From Vitis vinifera (Eukaryota > Streptophyta > Magnoliopsida > Vitales > Vitaceae), in assembly GCF_030704535.1 (NCBI RefSeq), contig NC_081813.1:156501-220500 (forward strand): a DNA stretch of 64,000 nucleotides, read 5' to 3'. Below the pieces are notes generated by a model that worked only from the letters and a program-made list of their open reading frames with translations, searched no databases and was not told the origin of the DNA. Position 1 is the stretch's first letter; every line of letters begins with the position of its first letter. The position numbers and the translations under genes were made by a program. Positions 20,866-32,600 of the stretch are shown here, one piece after another.

Positions 20866-23399
20866 TTAGAAGGACATTCCAGAAATATATTCCTTACCAA
20901 GCCTCACAGAGTTCACATAATTCGTGGGGCTGTGCGCAGAAACACCAGGGAGGGCTAGTCCTATTACCCTGAGAAATATAGACAACCAACCTTCCTTGTA
21001 CTCTGGACCTTGCATGTACCCCATTGTTAAGCTTCTCATCAATTCCCAGACAGCATTCAGATACTCTGTAATCAGGTACCTCGACCCAAAGTAATTTCTG
21101 TTTGGCTCCTCATCCACTTTCTTCAGAGACAAACAGAAATGAAGAGGCCAAATCATTGCGAAACGATTAGGAGTGATTGATTAAAAAAAAAGCTTCAAAT
21201 TGGAACAACCAAAACATGAAATCCTTCATCATAAGGAGGTTCAGAAAATAGTAGCCATCTCACAAATAATTTAGCAGAAAACTGGAAGTTGTGGCAATAT
21301 GGCTCCCATTTTCTTCCTTGGCTCATTCTGTATGATGTGTGTTTATGTTCAATTAGTATGTAAAACACAATAAAGCCAAGCAAATTCCATGGAGATCAGA
21401 ATGAACCTTCATCTTAACCAGTTATCTGAATTTCTTCCAGTTAACTGAAACAACAAATACTAGTCCACAAGGGTGGCAAAGATCTTAGGTTTAAACTTTA
21501 AACAGAAAGTTTCCACCTGTTTGACCATTTTGAGTAAGCACCTGTATTGTCTGATGTGTCAGAACTCATTGAGAAACTGTCATATCCTTGAGTACTGTGA
21601 GTCTGTGACAGGGCAGTTGAGATTCTCCTGTTCTTTTTCTTCCGGTTTATTATTTGGGAAGAATTTTTTACAAAATATGGTGTGACAAGATCATTTAAGA
21701 TGAAGATAGACTCATAGCGAGTGCAGAAGAACTAGGAAATGTGAAAAAGGAAAGTGTGAAACGGGAAAGCTGGAGTACTTACTTGTCCAATGTACCAGCT
21801 GTCATAGTAGAGGCACACGCCAAAATGCTTATACAAGAACGTGTTGTCATCATAGGGCAACCTCGGCACAAGGTCGTTACAGTAGACTACCCTGAAGTAC
21901 TTTGGGATTGGATGATCGAGTTGAGCTTCCATGAACTTGCCCAACTGCTGGTTCCCCACCCTTGGCTGTCCAAACGTGTATACGCCCAACAACCTTTGCA
22001 TAACCTCCTTTTCCTCATGCAGCAACAGCACTGTTGGGAACAATATAGCAAGGGCTCCCCCTAAGCTATGCCCAGTAACTATGAATTTTGCCTTCTTATG
22101 CTCCATGAGCAAGCTTTTCAGCTTATTTCTCACTGCATAGTATGCGGTTCTCTCCAACATTCTGCCAGTACTAGCAGGCCCTGCATTAACTTGAAGGTGA
22201 GCCTGGAAGGTGGCAGCATTAGCTCTGTCGCCCAAACCTAAGGCCTCTAAGAATCCCATGTGAACTTTGCCTAATTTTGGGATCTCATACCAAGAGTAGT
22301 CAAAATCTGTGCTCCAATCATCGGCATCAAACGGCTCTGTACCCCTGAAGCTGATCAGTATCAAATTTGCGTCTTTGGGCTTGTCACATAGAATGAACAC
22401 TTGGGTGGAACACTGCTTCTGGAAATCTGCAAAAACATATTCGGATTGATAGAAGAATGGGGGATAAAAAACACGAAAGTAAGAAAAGAAAACACAGAAA
22501 CTTCCGGAAGAAGTAATGCAAAATTCGACTTAAAAGCAAACAAATAACTCAAAAATAGGAAGCATCTGCACCCTTACCATTCCAGCCATTGTAGAAGTCC
22601 ACGAAATGCATCTGATTTTACCAAGAAATTCAAACACAAAAGTCAGTTTTATTTAAGTTATGAGAAGTTGGTACTGCTCTTTATCCTATCACTCGATATG
22701 AAAAGAAGCAAAGGCGGAAAGGAAAAAAAAAATTGAAGTAGCATGCCTTCCAGTGATGAACTACGATGTTCCTAATCACATTAGCATTCTCATAGGCCAA
22801 CTTGGCAGCTATGATACAGAGGTCCATGAGAGCTTGCTCCCCTGAGGCAGAATCACCAACTTCTTTCACTAAATCATCTCTCTTGTACAAGTCTATTCGC
22901 CCATCTAAATGCCCAATCGTGCTTATAAAAGTCTCAGAACCCCTCTGCGGTATCACCACCTTTCCTGTTTCACAACACCATTATGGTGGCAAAAATCATT
23001 TTCCTTCCCTTCTCCTTTTCGTGCTAGTTGTGAAAGAGAGAAATCAGAGTAAAGAGAGAGGAAGGGCGTACCGTGGAGAAGGTTGTAGAGTAAGCCGAGG
23101 AGGCTTCCGTTCTGAGAGAATAGATTAAGGAGGAATTCGACCAAGCAGCCAGTCCACTCCATGGGCTTCCCGAAAACAGCTATGATCTTGCAAGCGATGA
23201 CGGACACTAATATCACCCATCGGTGGTCCACCGCCACCGCGCCCAACAAATCCTCATCTGAGCTCTCCACAAACTTCACTGCAGTTGCTTCGCCACCCCT
23301 TACTAAGCCTCGCACAAGGTCAGCTATCCCACCGTTTTCCGGCCTAACAATCAGGTACCTGAAACCCCCAGTTGGGCTATCATCAAATTCAGTCGCCAT
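20866..23399 (-). CDS. OBL1: class 3 triacylglycerol lipase, oil body lipase (OBL1) type
   Basis: A 492-residue serine lipase in five exons on the minus strand: 23399-23072, 22964-22747, 22611-22578, 22426-21783, 21120-20866. The class 3 lipase core shows ISFRGTEPFDADDW, the nucleophile elbow TGHSLGGALA (Ser about 314), and TFGQPRVGN. The probable catalytic Asp lies in CNDLVPRLP (about 378). The N terminus has a long hydrophobic stretch (about residues 60-105) consistent with lipid-droplet attachment. The domain order and the KVDEEPN tail region match the castor/Arabidopsis OBL family, which hydrolyses stored triacylglycerol and diacylglycerol. Exon 3 is only 34 bases. Intron 2 appears to use a GC donor. 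The gene converges on the H+-ATPase gene. The phospholipase A1-like members of the class are a less likely alternative. Confidence 0.87.
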
Positions 23400-25185
23400 G
23401 ACTGAGAGTTCATGATTTTTGTTAGCAATTTCTACATAATTTATACATTATCCAACTCCAACACGTCCCCAAGAAAAACCCACGTTTTCGATGCAAAGCT
23501 AACAAATTGCCGTTAAACCCCTTGAGTTTAATTTCGTCATCATTGCTCCTGATGGCTCTGACCCTTTTCCTTTTCCCTTTTGTTTTTTCCCCTTAAAACT
23601 TGTAGTTTCCCAACATGCCCAATATGCAACGGTTTGTGGACATCCATTGTCCACGGCCCAACAGATAAATCCAACTTTAGAGCAAATCACGTACTCTTGT
23701 CTGCGCATCCCTGCAAGTTGCTTCATGGGCAGATGGCCTTTAGTTCTGTGGGCTGTTCATCCTGTATTCTTCCTTCCAAGGCTCATGGGCTACTACTTTC
23801 TTCTTCTTACCTATCCACGCAAGACCCAAAAGAAGAGCTAGGGACCCAGTAGATATGGCCACAGGCTCAGAGCTAAAAGAGGGTGGGACCGCTATCCAGA
23901 TGCAATTCTTAGGAATGCGTGGACGTATTGAAAATGGAGAAGGTATGGCGTTCCCAAGGAAAAATATTTCTATATATATATATATATATGTGAAAGCCAT
24001 AGACTCGTAGTTTGTTAGGAGCCTTCTTTTCCATTAACACCCATATCATTCTGTTATTTTTCCTCTCTAACTGCCTGCACTTTGATTCAGATAATTTATA
24101 AATAGCGTTGGTGGGTTTAGATCATTTCAAAGTATTAGCTAGCATTGAGTGCCGGTGAGTGACGAGTCTGAGCCAGGAATATAGTATATATATAAAAAAT
24201 AGAGGGAATGAAAGAAGGCAAAAGTCAATTATGAGGGAGCTATGAATCCTAATATGGGCTCCCACTCTACAACTACAAGACGAGATTATAGAAAAAATGG
24301 AGTTAATAATGGGATGGGTCAGGTGCGTTATCCATTTAGTTCCTAACTTCCTACGGAAAAACATCAACGATCGGGTGGTAGTATCTGTGTAACACATGTC
24401 CTATTATCTTCTATACCCTTTTTTGTGTTTTTTTAACGTGTCTTGACCCTATAGTCTGTATTTATTTGATTCATATTTTATGGCATAGTTTTAAGGATTT
24501 AAATTTGAATATTTTAAAATGGGAAATGCTACGTTCCAGCCGACACGATGATGGAGAGTCACAGACTCACAATCTGGACAAAGAGCAAGCCTCCTCCCGC
24601 GTCCCGTGATGGTCGCCACATGGCGTGACGCGTGAGGTGCTTGATTTTTGACTTCTCATTACATCCTTCCAAAATTTCCAGCCCAGTACTTCTCCGACTC
24701 TAACGACAATTTCTTCTATCCCATCTCTGTCTTCAAATTTATTTATTTTGTAAGCATAAATTATTTTTGTGAAATCATACCAATATTGGTTGAAGCAGTA
24801 CTTTCAACAATTTAGAAATATTATGGGACCATATAATTAGGAGTGGGTTCATAAAGAAGTATTATATACGAAAGACCTCACATTTCAAACTGGGGCCCTT
24901 CAAATGATGTTTAAGAATCATATAATGGTTATGGTAATTCTTGGGTTTGGATTGACTTGCAAAAAATGTACACTCTAATTCCCCAACATACACTAACATT
25001 ACACTCATTCCATCTCATTGTGGGGACAGCCAGCTATGACATTATCTACGGCTCTTTGACTCTTTCCATTATTTTTGAAAATTGCTTAACATCCAACTTT
25101 TAATGTGAGCCATTGAAATATCTTTCAATTATGATATAAAAAAAAAAGTGATTTAAGTACAAAATGAGGCCTAAGGTATAAATTC

Positions 25186-25187
<2 letters not shown>

Positions 25188-25232
<45 letters not shown>
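25188..25232. repeat. (ATT)n microsatellite
   Basis: About 15 uninterrupted ATT units. It is a simple sequence repeat likely to be length-polymorphic. Confidence 0.95.
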
Positions 25233-25233
<1 letters not shown>

Positions 25234-25346
25234 GTGGTACAATGGATCTTTTAATATCGTGTTTAAAATGTCAAAATAGAGATTGAGACTCAAAACTAAA
25301 TCTCATTTCCACTCATTATTAATTTTGAATTATCTTTTAAATTTAT

Positions 25347-25372
25347 TATATATATATATATATATATATATA
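25347..25372. repeat. (TA)n microsatellite
   Basis: About 13 TA units in AT-rich intergenic DNA. Confidence 0.95.
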
Positions 25373-26460
25373 AAAACTTTATTTGCATCAAGATTTTGAT
25401 TCATCTATATGATTGTATTTTGATTTATAAAAAATTCTTGAAAAATAATATTTTTTATATTTAGGTATCATTAAAAAGGTAAGAAAAAAGGGAAAACCAA
25501 AATATATTTCCCTACATTTTCCTTTAATAAAAAGTGAACAAATTTTGAGAAAACTATTACTCTATTTAAAAAATGTTTTAAAAAACAATTGTCAAAATAG
25601 TTTTATAAAACAATTTTGGAATTGTTGTCATATGTTTTATCAAATAAAGATTTGTTTGAAAATGTGAAATAAATGTATTTTCTGTTTTAAAAATAATTTT
25701 TATTTATAATTATATAATTATTTTTAAAAATAATTCTTAATAAATAAATAAAAACAATTAAAAGAAAATACATTTTCTTATTTATTTAATAAAGAATAGG
25801 AAACTTTTTTAAAAAATAATTGCCAAATAAAAGTATTTTTTTCATATATACTTTCCTTACATAATTATTTCCTCTTTTTCCCCTTCAAAACTTCCTTACT
25901 CTGGGAGGCAGACATTGCCTTCTCATCTACCAAACACATTTTCAAAATAATATATTCAATGAAACAGATTGACTGAGATTGCATCCAAAAGGTCAATCAA
26001 ATGATGGCCCGAAAATTTTTCCCTTCCGAAACTCAAAAGGAAAGAAAAGGAAACCCAAGCTTTTACGAGACTCTCGTGTAGGTTAAATGGTGAAAAAAAA
26101 AAGGGGAAATTTGTTCACCTTCAAAGTAAACTCCCCATCATTACGTCAGACGCACCAAACGAATTGAAAGCTACTTCCCATGAATTTCTTTCTGTTTCTT
26201 TCTACTTTAATCAATAGACTAAATACCAGGTGGATGAATCGAAAGCGTGTTTTTCTTGCGAAAGCTCCACCCTGTCTACTGCTTACATTATCATATATTT
26301 AATTTTCTTTTTCTGTAGAAAGAAAAATACGATTAAGATACGGTGTAAGCCATATGCGTGTTGTCCCCTTATTTCCTTTTTTTTTTTTTTTTTTTTTTTT
26401 TTTTGCGTTTGGGTTGGTGGAAAATACGTAAATGGGCGAGTAAAAGGGAGAGGAAAATGA

Positions 26461-26468
26461 TATAAATA
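26461..26468 (+). promoter_or_regulatory. TATA box of the receptor-kinase gene
   Basis: TATAAATA is followed by GGATAAAATAAG and a GC-richer transcribed-looking leader. It lies 195 bases upstream of the chosen ATG (26,656), leaving a leader of about 160 bases if initiation occurs some 30 bases downstream. Confidence 0.55.
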
Positions 26469-26655
26469 GGATAAAATAAGCCTTCTGTGGCTTTGGATTC
26501 TTCTACCAGTTCGTGCCTGCCAGCTTTACTTGAGACCGTGGGGACTTTAAAGTATAAAATCTGTGAATAGAAAAAGAGGAAGAGGAGGAAACACAGAGAG
26601 AAAAAGGGCTAATCAAGCTGCTTGCTCTGAGGGGAGAAGGGCGAGAGAGATAGAG

Positions 26656-29600
26656 ATGTGGGACAAATGGAGAATGTTGGTTCTAATTTGCGTCTTGAGG
26701 TGGGGACCAAGTTTCATCAATGGTGCCACAGATCCACAAGATGGTTTGTACTAAACCCAGTTGCCCCTTACTCTGTCTCTTTTGCCTTTGCTTTTTCTTT
26801 CGTTTTTTAGATGATAAACTCAGCCAAATCTGCATTACTATGTGGGTTTGCGTTGCTATGGATGGGTTTTGTTTTGCATTTGTGCTTGAGATTAGTAATG
26901 GAGTGGGAACTTTTGTGGATTTTATTTTTATTTTCTTGTTTTTCAGTATACGGAATGCTGACAATGATTTTAGAGGTACCTGGAGGGTAGGATTATGGAG
27001 ATCAGTTGAATGTTGTTTCTACTATGGAAAGTAGAAGTCAGATTCATGAAGAATCTTATCAAATATCTCTCTTATTTCTTACTGATGCTAGCTTCAGTTT
27101 TCAGTGTGGGCACCATGTTACCCGTTAAGCTTCACTTCTACTTTGTTTTCTGGTTGTGGTAATGAATTTCCAGGTGGCTGTGACCTAGGATCTGGTAGGG
27201 GTTAGGTAATGGTTTTTAGAACGTTAATTTTTTTATAGTTTTTTCTTTGTTGGGGCAATTTGGGGCCATTCTAATAGGGAATTAATGCTCCCCATCCGCT
27301 CCAACACAAAGCTTTAACAGTAGATTGTTGCAGGTAGTTGGCATGGGGGCTGAAACTGCCTAAGATGATCATCATAACCAAATAAACAGTATCTAGAGTT
27401 ATTGAGCCACGGTTAGCACCGCTATAGAATTTCATGTTCATTATATACTTGGGAACCTGATGCTGTGTGCTTAGCTAGGGCGCAACTGCAGCATAATGGT
27501 CACAAAGGTTGGACGCTCCAACAAAATTCAATTCTTCTTTTTGTTTTTCTTTTGAAGAACACCCTAAAGAAACTGTTAACCCAAGGATAATCAAACAGAG
27601 ATTTAAGTAAGGCCTCTTTGAGCTTGTGGAGAAGTTATAACAATTCAGAGACATTTGTTTTCAGTTATTTCCAATTACGCCAACAATGATCATCTTCTGA
27701 AAGCACCTTATAGGCGCCATCAAGAGACAGAAGAATCATCAGTTTCCGTACCATCTAATGATACATAAAAGTTGATAGGTTATTCACATATAAAATATGG
27801 GAGTTTGATTGCCAGATGTATTCACTGTTCCTCAGCGAAGCAATTAAGCAAAGCTTCCACATGCTTATTAAGTCATACGTATATACTTTCTATAAAATGT
27901 TTGGTGGTCAATAGACTAATGGTCCATCACGTGGATAAAGATAAGTATCTGAACAAGTATCATTTTTCCCACTCCTTTTGTACTTGTTGGAAATCATGTT
28001 CTAACTTTAAGCAATGAACTGCCATCTTCTCAAACTTCCACCACAGAAGTAAAGAGAAAAGGAGATAAGGTGTCACCCAGTCTCACATTCCTTGAGCTAT
28101 GAAGGAAACCTGTGTGACAATCAGTTACCAACTTACCACAAGGCAAGAGGACACAAAAGAGGTTTAAGCAAAACTCTATCATGCACACACATTGCAAGCT
28201 AAACTCGTCCCTTGTTTATTCATTTATTCTTTGACATCTTAAAAATGCTTCATACTCTGGTCAAGCCTATCTTCCTTCTTCAGTTTCTCTGTGCGAATTG
28301 GTTTTGCTTGTGTCAACTTGAGGCACAGTTGGTTATGAAGGATTTTTTTAGAGCTTATTTTAGACTTTGTTGGTAATTTTTTTAAGGATGATTCATCCTT
28401 CTGTTTACACATTTCTTGCTTTAAGAAAATGATGAATGTTTTACAAGAAAACTGGAGTTTAGAAGGTAATTTGGTCTGGAAGAAAAGTAGGTCTAGAAGA
28501 TGAGAACAGGTAATTCTAATTTTAGATTTTTCCTTCCAATATGCATTCTTTTGTTGTGCACCATTTTTTTTTTTCACTAGTATGTTCTCAGAAGGATTCT
28601 TTAGTTGCAGCCTTGCAATTACTCTTTGCTACCAAGTATGAGGTAGGACTAAGAACTTGTTGGCTTAAAGGATGTGTGTAAGCTTGGATTAAGTTTGTCC
28701 TCTGAAATTCTGATCACCTTGACTGTGCGTTGCATAGATGGGTCATGCACATCAAATGGGCTTTTACTGGATCTGAAAGAAAGTTAATTTATAATGCATA
28801 GAACCTATGACACATCCACAGCACATTTTACAGCAGTAAATCTCAGAAATCAAGAAAAGAAAAAGCAGGTGGAACATTGATGCTGAATAATTCACTTACC
28901 TTTGCTGAAAATGATATAATCATCATACCTATGTCATTCATTCACTTACCTATGTCGACTGTGTGTTGCTAAACTTGATTTAAGATTATCCGAAAGTAAA
29001 AATGGTATAGTCATTGTACCTATGACATGGTTGATGTGCAGCTTCTGCTCTTAGGGTCATGTTCAGCAGTCTTAATTCACCATCTCAGCTTGCCAAATGG
29101 AGCTCAAATGGTGGTGATCCATGTGGGGAGTCATGGCAAGGCATTACATGCAAAGGCTCAAGAGTCACAGAAATGTAACTTTTGGTTTGTCTGTTTATTT
29201 CCATGTTAATGGTATCCTAAGCATCACAGATGCTGTTGATTCATAACATATTGTCTGTTATTCTTTTCTATCAGAGAATTATCAGGTCTTCGACTTACTG
29301 GGTCAATGGGCTACCAGCTCACAAGTTTGACATCAGTAGTCAACCTGTAAGATCATTGCTTTTATATGATGTGTTGAACTTTTCCCTTTTTGTATCAAAT
29401 CCTATCAATGGTTTTATAGGATGGGTAAACTTTTCTCTCCTTGTTTGGTTATCTTGATGCGGTGATTTGACAAAACTTTGCAGAGACATAAGCAACAACA
29501 ATCTTGGAAACCAGATACCTTATCAACTCCCTCCAAACCTGCAACGATTGTATGCTTCAAATCTGAAAATCTTTCTTGTTCTTTTGTTTATTATTCCTAT

Positions 29601-32600
29601 TTAATTTATAATGACTTCCATTATATAATTCGTATATATGCAGAAATCTTGCTGGTAATGGCTTCAATGGGGGCATTCCTTATTCTATTTCTCTGATGAT
29701 TTCTCTTAAATACCTGTGAGCCAAATTAGATTTCTCTGTAATTTATTTCTTTATGCAACTTATTCTAAAATACAAACTAACATTTTTTTTAAAAAAAAAA
29801 AAAAAAAAAACTGTAGAAACATCAGTCACAATCAACTTCAGGGTCAACTGGGTGACATGTTCAGTCAGCTGTCGTCCCTCACCACATTGTGAGATCTTCC
29901 CCCAACTCTATCCCAATTAAAATTTATCTTTATGATAGAAGAGTCCAGAGTAAAAGGTTTATTGCTTTGTAATTTTCTTATTGGTATGGTTTTTGCTTTT
30001 CAATTTAAAAAGCCTATATAGCTTTTACTTTCCTCGTGTTACTTGCAATGTATTATTATTTTTACATAGTGTTGTCTATATTAATTTCTTCTCTTTCAAT
30101 ACCCCTTCTAGTATGTCTTTTAGAAATTTTAGAAGTGTCAGTTACCTCCTCAATTAGTAGGATGAATCAGATCTCCATATGGCATTTACATTCTACTTTT
30201 TTTTGGGTAATGTTCATTACATGATTAATTACAGAAAATGAAAATTATATGTCAAATAGTTGGGGTTTGTTTTGCTAGAATGTCAAATCACACTATTCTT
30301 TTTCCTATGCTTTAGGGATTTCTCTTTGAATTCCCTGACGGGTGACCTCCCAGAAAGTTTTAGCTCCCTCTCAAGCATAACGACAATGTGAGTATTTAAG
30401 AGATTATCCTGTGGAACTAATATTTTCATTTGGTTAGGATCCCTTGGTTATCTAATTTCTCATTACACAGGTTTTTGCAAAACAACCAATTTACTGGTAG
30501 TATTAATGTCCTTGCCAGTCTTCCTCTTGAAACATTGTAAGTGGTGTATCAATCAAAATGCATCTGGAGACTCATATCCCTTTCTTTTTTTCAGAAAAGA
30601 TCTGTTATTTGGTCCTTTACTATGTTCATTTTTATGTTTCTTAGGAATGTTGCCAATAACCATTTTACTGGCTGGATTCCTGAATCATTGAAGAACATTA
30701 ATCTGCAGTAAGCGTTTCATAGTACCATTAGTTGCTATGTTTGTTATTTTGTTTCTATAGGGCAATTTCTTGACTGTTTGGATTGGAGTAATGTTCATGC
30801 AGGAAGGATGGTAACTCATGGAGCTCAGGGCCTGCACCCCCACCTCCACCAGGTACCCCTCCAGTCAGCAGAACCCCCCCAAAACACAAATCTGGTGGTA
30901 ATGATGGCCCATCTGGTGGTGGTGGTGGCAGTGGTGGCAAATCGGGAATAGGCGGTGGTGGAATAGCAGGAATAGTGATATCCATCCTTGTTATTGGGGC
31001 GATAATAACATTCTTTTTAGTGAAGAGAAGATCTAGAAGGCCATCTATGGATGTAGAAAAGCATGATGATCAGCCTTTTGCTCCTCTTGCTTCAAAAGAA
31101 GTACAAGGTAGCAATAACAATTCTGCAAACCAATTTGATTGCTTGGGAGTTATGAAAATCAACCTGGGGAATAGAGTCAGGTTTTTTTTTTTTTTTTAAA
31201 TTCTTTTATTTAATCTCTAAAAGTACAAGCAACAAGGGAAGGTATTAGGAAGAACTAGCTTCATTGATAGCACACATCTTTGTGAAGAGAGTTTTCATAG
31301 AGGCTTCTACCAGAAACACCTCTGGGAGGTGAAACTCAGGATGTATACAAGGACACATCCAAAAGAAACTAACTGGAGAAAAGGCCAAGGCCAATGCTAA
31401 AATTTCTATAAAGTTGAAGAAATACAATTTCCCCGACTTAGCCCGTGAAAAGAGGGAAAGAATGCAAAGGGTTCTAGGACTAACAGCTAAGGTTTCCTCC
31501 CTTTCAAAAATCTTTCTATCCCATTTCTTCCATGGGCAGCTGAACTTGCTAAGTGGTGCAAAATTTCAAACTTCCCTATCTCTCTTTCTGACAAAGTATA
31601 GATGCCCACAAAGCGGAACTTCTGTCAAAGACAAAGACATTACTCAAGATGCCAAAAATTGAAGAAAATCATGGGCCATAGCTTATTAGCAAACTCATAA
31701 TCAAGAAGAATATGATCAGCAGATTCTTCTTCCTTTCTGCATAAAAAAATACCAATTCACCCTAGTCCACCCCTCCACATCATCTGATTAAAGGTAAGAA
31801 TATTTTCCAAACAGCATTCCAAGCCCAAAAAACTTCCTAGTAGGATCCGTGGAGCACCAATTAAGCGTTGACTGGAAAGAAAAAGATGAAGCATGTCTAG
31901 GAGCTTAATCTAGAATGCTTCCTTTTTGGATGCTTCCAACAATATGAGTCTTCCAACTTCTCCCTAATACAATAGTTGTAATTGGAATCCCAGAAGGACA
32001 CCGCCAACTCAAGCTCCCAATCATAGAAGTTCCTAGAGAAACAAGGGCTCCATTGATCAAAACTACCTCATGAACTCAAGAGTTAGCAATAGAGGCCCCT
32101 TTATTTGAAGCCAAGTAAAAGAGACCCAAATTGATCCTTGAGAAGTCTCCTCCCTAAACCAAACATTAAGTCAAAATTTGGTTCCATCCCTTTCCTCACT
32201 AACATACACGGAAGTACATGGAAGAACTCTCTATTAGGTTAGTATACATTATGAACCTATTACCTAACGACTTAAGTTTTAGATCAAATTGATAGCTTAA
32301 CATGGTATCAAAGCTATAGTCAACTAGAGGTTTTGAGATTGAGTCTCTTTGTATTTCCCCTATCTGTTTCTTTGTAATCCATGATTTGTGATGTGCTCTT
32401 CAGATGTGACCTAACAACTTAAACTTTTGGGTCAAATTGATAACTTAATACTCCCAACCTTTCTGCATGGCTTGCAACATATCCTACCCCTACCTACCCT
32501 ATTCCACCACCTTCCTTTGGACTCCCCAAACTTTCCTCAATCACAGGTCTCCACAACTTATTCCTTTTAATATGAACCTCCAAAGCCCCTGCCTAATAAG

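Larger units (their letters stand above)
23400..26460. other. intergenic region between the divergent lipase and receptor-kinase genes
   Basis: About 3 kb that should hold both promoters. I see no supported gene. There is a TA microsatellite near 23,973-23,988 and an (ATT)n run near 25,188-25,232. A second TA run lies near 25,347-25,372, and a poly-T tract at 26,387-26,404. The part from 25,400 to 25,870 is AT-rich with several self-complementary words and may be a decayed MITE. ORFs here are low-complexity or lack family signatures. Confidence 0.55.

Noticed and set aside
25188..25232. Regular short repeats as a CRISPR-like array
   Set aside because: It is a pure ATT microsatellite without spacers in a plant nuclear genome.
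26563..26655. Upstream in-frame ATG of the SRF gene
   Set aside because: It would place a basic 31-residue extension before the signal peptide, which is unlikely for a secreted N terminus.
30755..30985. Pro-rich minus-strand frame
   Set aside because: It is the reverse of the Gly-rich linker and membrane-span exon of the SRF gene.
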